In this document: one piece after another, positions 62,407-64,000 of the stretch
Position numbering within the stretch: the first letter of the stretch is position 1
Layout: the number at the start of each line of letters is the position of its first letter
From: Bacteroidota bacterium
GTDB taxonomy: Bacteria; Bacteroidota; Bacteroidia; Chitinophagales; Chitinophagaceae
Length of the DNA stretch: 64,000 nucleotides
Assembly (NCBI GenBank): GCA_016183765.1
Contig: JACPEA010000002.1
Span: 423,832 to 487,831 of the forward strand
Direction of reading: 5' to 3'
The notes under the pieces: generated by a model
Seen by the model: only the letters and a program-made list of their open reading frames with translations
Databases searched by the model: none
Told to the model about the DNA's origin: nothing
Position numbers and translations under genes: made by a program

Positions 62407-63588
62407 ATGCCCCTGTCTGCATTTATTTTTTGGTTATCCGCAGCAATCCTCTGTTATAGTTTTTTCGGGTATGGCCTGGTATTATGGCTCTGGTCGGGAT
62501 ACAATAAATTATCCGGGAACAACAAATGTTTTACCGATGCCTCCTTCGAACCTGTTGTAACCCTGGTAGTGCCCTGTTATAATGAAGCGGATATACTGGA
62601 GCAGAAGATCAGCAACTGCCGTTCGTTGTTATATCCCAAAGAAAAACTGCAACTGCTTTTCATCACTGATGGCTCAACCGACCAAACAGTAAGCCTGCTG
62701 AAGAGCCATACCGATATACAGTGGCTACATCAGCCTGAGCGCCGGGGAAAGACCGCCGCAGAAAACCGCGCGGTCACATTTGTACAAACACCGGTGGTCA
62801 TCTTTTCCGATGCGAATGCCCTGCTGAACCCGGAAGCCATCCGCAACCTGGTGAAACATTTTGCGGATTCCAGAACCGGTTGTGTTGCCGGCGAAAAAAG
62901 GATATCGGCACAACACATCGATACGGCAGGCGCTGTTGGGGAAAACCTGTACTGGCGGTACGAGTCGATCCTGAAACAACTGGATGCCGACTGCAACAGT
63001 GCCGTAGGCGCTGCGGGCGAGCTGATGGCTTTCCGGACCTCCCTGTACCAAGCACTTCCCGAAGATACCCTGCTGGATGATTTTATGCAGTCGATGCAGA
63101 TTGCATCAGCGGGTTATCGTATTGCTTATGAGCCCGGCGCCTATGCAACAGAAACAGCTTCGGCCAGTGTAGCCGAAGAAATGAAACGGAAGGTCCGCAT
63201 TGCCACCGGTAGCTGGCAGGCATTGGCCCGGCTAAGCAAACTGCTCAGCATACGTAAAACACCCCTGCTCTGCTTTCAGTTTTTTTCGCACCGGGTGTTA
63301 CGCTGGGCGGTAATACCTTTCCTGCTGATTTTTCTGTTCCTGCTGAACCTGGTATTGGCCATATCGGGCGATAGCATTTACCGGATCTTCCTGACCCTGC
63401 AATTGTTTTTTTATACCATTGCATTGCTGGGATACACACTTCGAAATACCCGGACACGGTTCACCCTGGTCTTTCTACCGTATTATTTCTGCCTGATGCA
63501 TTATGCCTTACTGGCCGGACTGTACCGGTACCGGTACCACAAACCACAAAACGGTCTCTGGGAAAAAGCAAAACGGAGCACCACTTAA
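62407..63588 (+). CDS. Membrane glycosyltransferase, family 2
   Basis: Processive-type GT2 of 393 residues. An N-terminal helix (about 3-27) precedes the GT-A domain (about 48-270), with VTLVVPCYNEADILEQKI, TDGSTDQTV, the DxD-like SDANALLNPEA and the acceptor-site DDFMQSMQIASAGYR; two to three helices close the chain (about 300-375). It makes a surface or extracellular polysaccharide or glycolipid. It stands alone, so the sugar is unknown. Confidence 0.87.
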   Translation: MPLSAFIFWLSAAILCYSFFGYGLVLWLWSGYNKLSGNNKCFTDASFEPVVTLVVPCYNEADILEQKISNCRSLLYPKEKLQLLFITDGSTDQTVSLLKSHTDIQWLHQPERRGKTAAENRAVTFVQTPVVIFSDANALLNPEAIRNLVKHFADSRTGCVAGEKRISAQHIDTAGAVGENLYWRYESILKQLDADCNSAVGAAGELMAFRTSLYQALPEDTLLDDFMQSMQIASAGYRIAYEPGAYATETASASVAEEMKRKVRIATGSWQALARLSKLLSIRKTPLLCFQFFSHRVLRWAVIPFLLIFLFLLNLVLAISGDSIYRIFLTLQLFFYTIALLGYTLRNTRTRFTLVFLPYYFCLMHYALLAGLYRYRYHKPQNGLWEKAKRSTT

Positions 63589-63625
63589 CAGCAGTACTCC
63601 GTTGTACGATGGCAATCAAATTGCG

Positions 63626-64000
63626 CTATCGCAGGTATCCGAGTATTTTCAACATGCTTTGTGCGGATTGTTCTTTTGCATATACCCAATCGATCAGTTT
63701 ACCGTTCTTGTCATATTCCACGATCACGTGTTTGGGTGAAGGGATCAGGCAGTGTTTGATCCCGCCATAACCGCTGATCTGATCCTGGTAAGCGCCGGTA
63801 TGGAAAAACCCTACGTACAATGGTTCCTTGTTCTCAGCGGCATCTTTGGGATCGGAGGAAGTTATTTTCGGAAGGAATACTTCGTTGATATGTTCTTCCG
63901 AATCGTAGTAATCGTGACTGTCGCAGGTAATGCCACCCAATACCACCCGGTGGTATTCATTGTCCCATTTGTTTACCGGGAGCATCAGGAATTTTTCCCC
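63626..64000 (-). CDS. speA: Arginine decarboxylase, C-terminal part (gene continues past the window edge)
   Basis: The minus-strand frame is open to the window edge; the N-terminus and start lie beyond 64000. The visible 124 residues include VLGGITCDSHDYYDS and GFFHTGAYQDQISGYGG then KHCLIPSPKHVIVEY, typical of the C-terminal region of Bacteroidota arginine decarboxylases with the ornithine/DAP decarboxylase fold. The Cys in GGITCDSHD and the Tyr in GAYQD belong to the active site of this fold. It makes agmatine, the substrate of the agmatine deiminase encoded at 49558-50649. A met at 63985 is internal, not a start. Confidence 0.82.
   Translation of the reverse strand, partial: GEKFLMLPVNKWDNEYHRVVLGGITCDSHDYYDSEEHINEVFLPKITSSDPKDAAENKEPLYVGFFHTGAYQDQISGYGGIKHCLIPSPKHVIVEYDKNGKLIDWVYAKEQSAQSMLKILGYLR

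Overview
The window looks like chromosomal DNA of a Bacteroidota bacterium, most likely from the Chitinophagaceae. The signs are start sites preceded by TAnnTTTG -7 boxes, the futalosine menaquinone enzyme MqnE, a bacillithiol deacetylase (BshB1) with a bacilliredoxin, an extended 307-residue NusB, a fused SecDF, type B ribosomal protein L31, the agmatine deiminase / N-carbamoylputrescine amidase route, and a TonB-type outer-membrane barrel with a carboxypeptidase-regulatory-like head. The family assignment is inference from gene content. No rRNA, tRNA, CRISPR array, prophage or insertion sequence was recognised.

Layout. 0-8 kb: nucleoside permease, MqnE, type II NADH dehydrogenase, serine dehydratase, aspartate aminotransferase, a stand-alone RlmK-type rRNA methyltransferase. 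8-9 kb: a higBA toxin-antitoxin cassette bracketed by two copies of an intergenic repeat. 9-12 kb (minus strand): nusB, yajC, coaE and a cupin. 12-14 kb: groES-groEL behind a 420-base regulatory region. 14-16 kb: two tandem YhhN/lysoplasmalogenase paralogues. 16-20.5 kb: small membrane protein, FKBP lipoprotein, SecDF. 20.6-28 kb: a CzcCBA-type metal efflux operon led by a small His-rich exported protein and followed, after a terminator, by an OprB-like porin. 28-37 kb: IscA-type Fe-S carrier, catalytic subunit of methylmalonyl-CoA mutase, Pmp3-like protein, a secreted serine hydrolase, M20 amidohydrolase and S9 peptidase, PLP-binding YggS. 37-45 kb: mixed accessory region with an exported DxDDT protein, an acyl-CoA dehydrogenase, a frameshifted gene, an orphan ExbD-like protein, an HGSNAT-like acyltransferase and two Tat-type exported proteins. 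45-53.5 kb: CoA transferase, peptidoglycan amidase, HD protein, TPMT-like methyltransferase, Rieske lipoprotein, putrescine synthesis genes, BshB1, L31, YajQ. 53.7-64 kb: TonB-type receptor, Lgt plus a methyltransferase, bacilliredoxin, Hsp20, TraB-like protein, an ECF sigma factor with a membrane partner, a glycosyltransferase, and the 3' end of an arginine decarboxylase at the edge.

Working together. Arginine decarboxylase (edge), agmatine deiminase and N-carbamoylputrescine amidase form the arginine-to-putrescine route. BshB1 and the bacilliredoxin belong to bacillithiol metabolism. SecDF and YajC are partners in protein export although 7 kb apart.

The most interesting signals are non-coding. 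groESL and hsp20 both carry a -24/-12 (sigma-54-like) promoter about 45 bases before the start codon, with dyads or helically phased repeats in the place expected for an enhancer-binding protein. Two kinds of intergenic repeat, arrays of the octamer ATGAGTGA and long perfect palindromes built of AATTTG-like words, sit mostly next to stop codons, and one pair flanks higBA.
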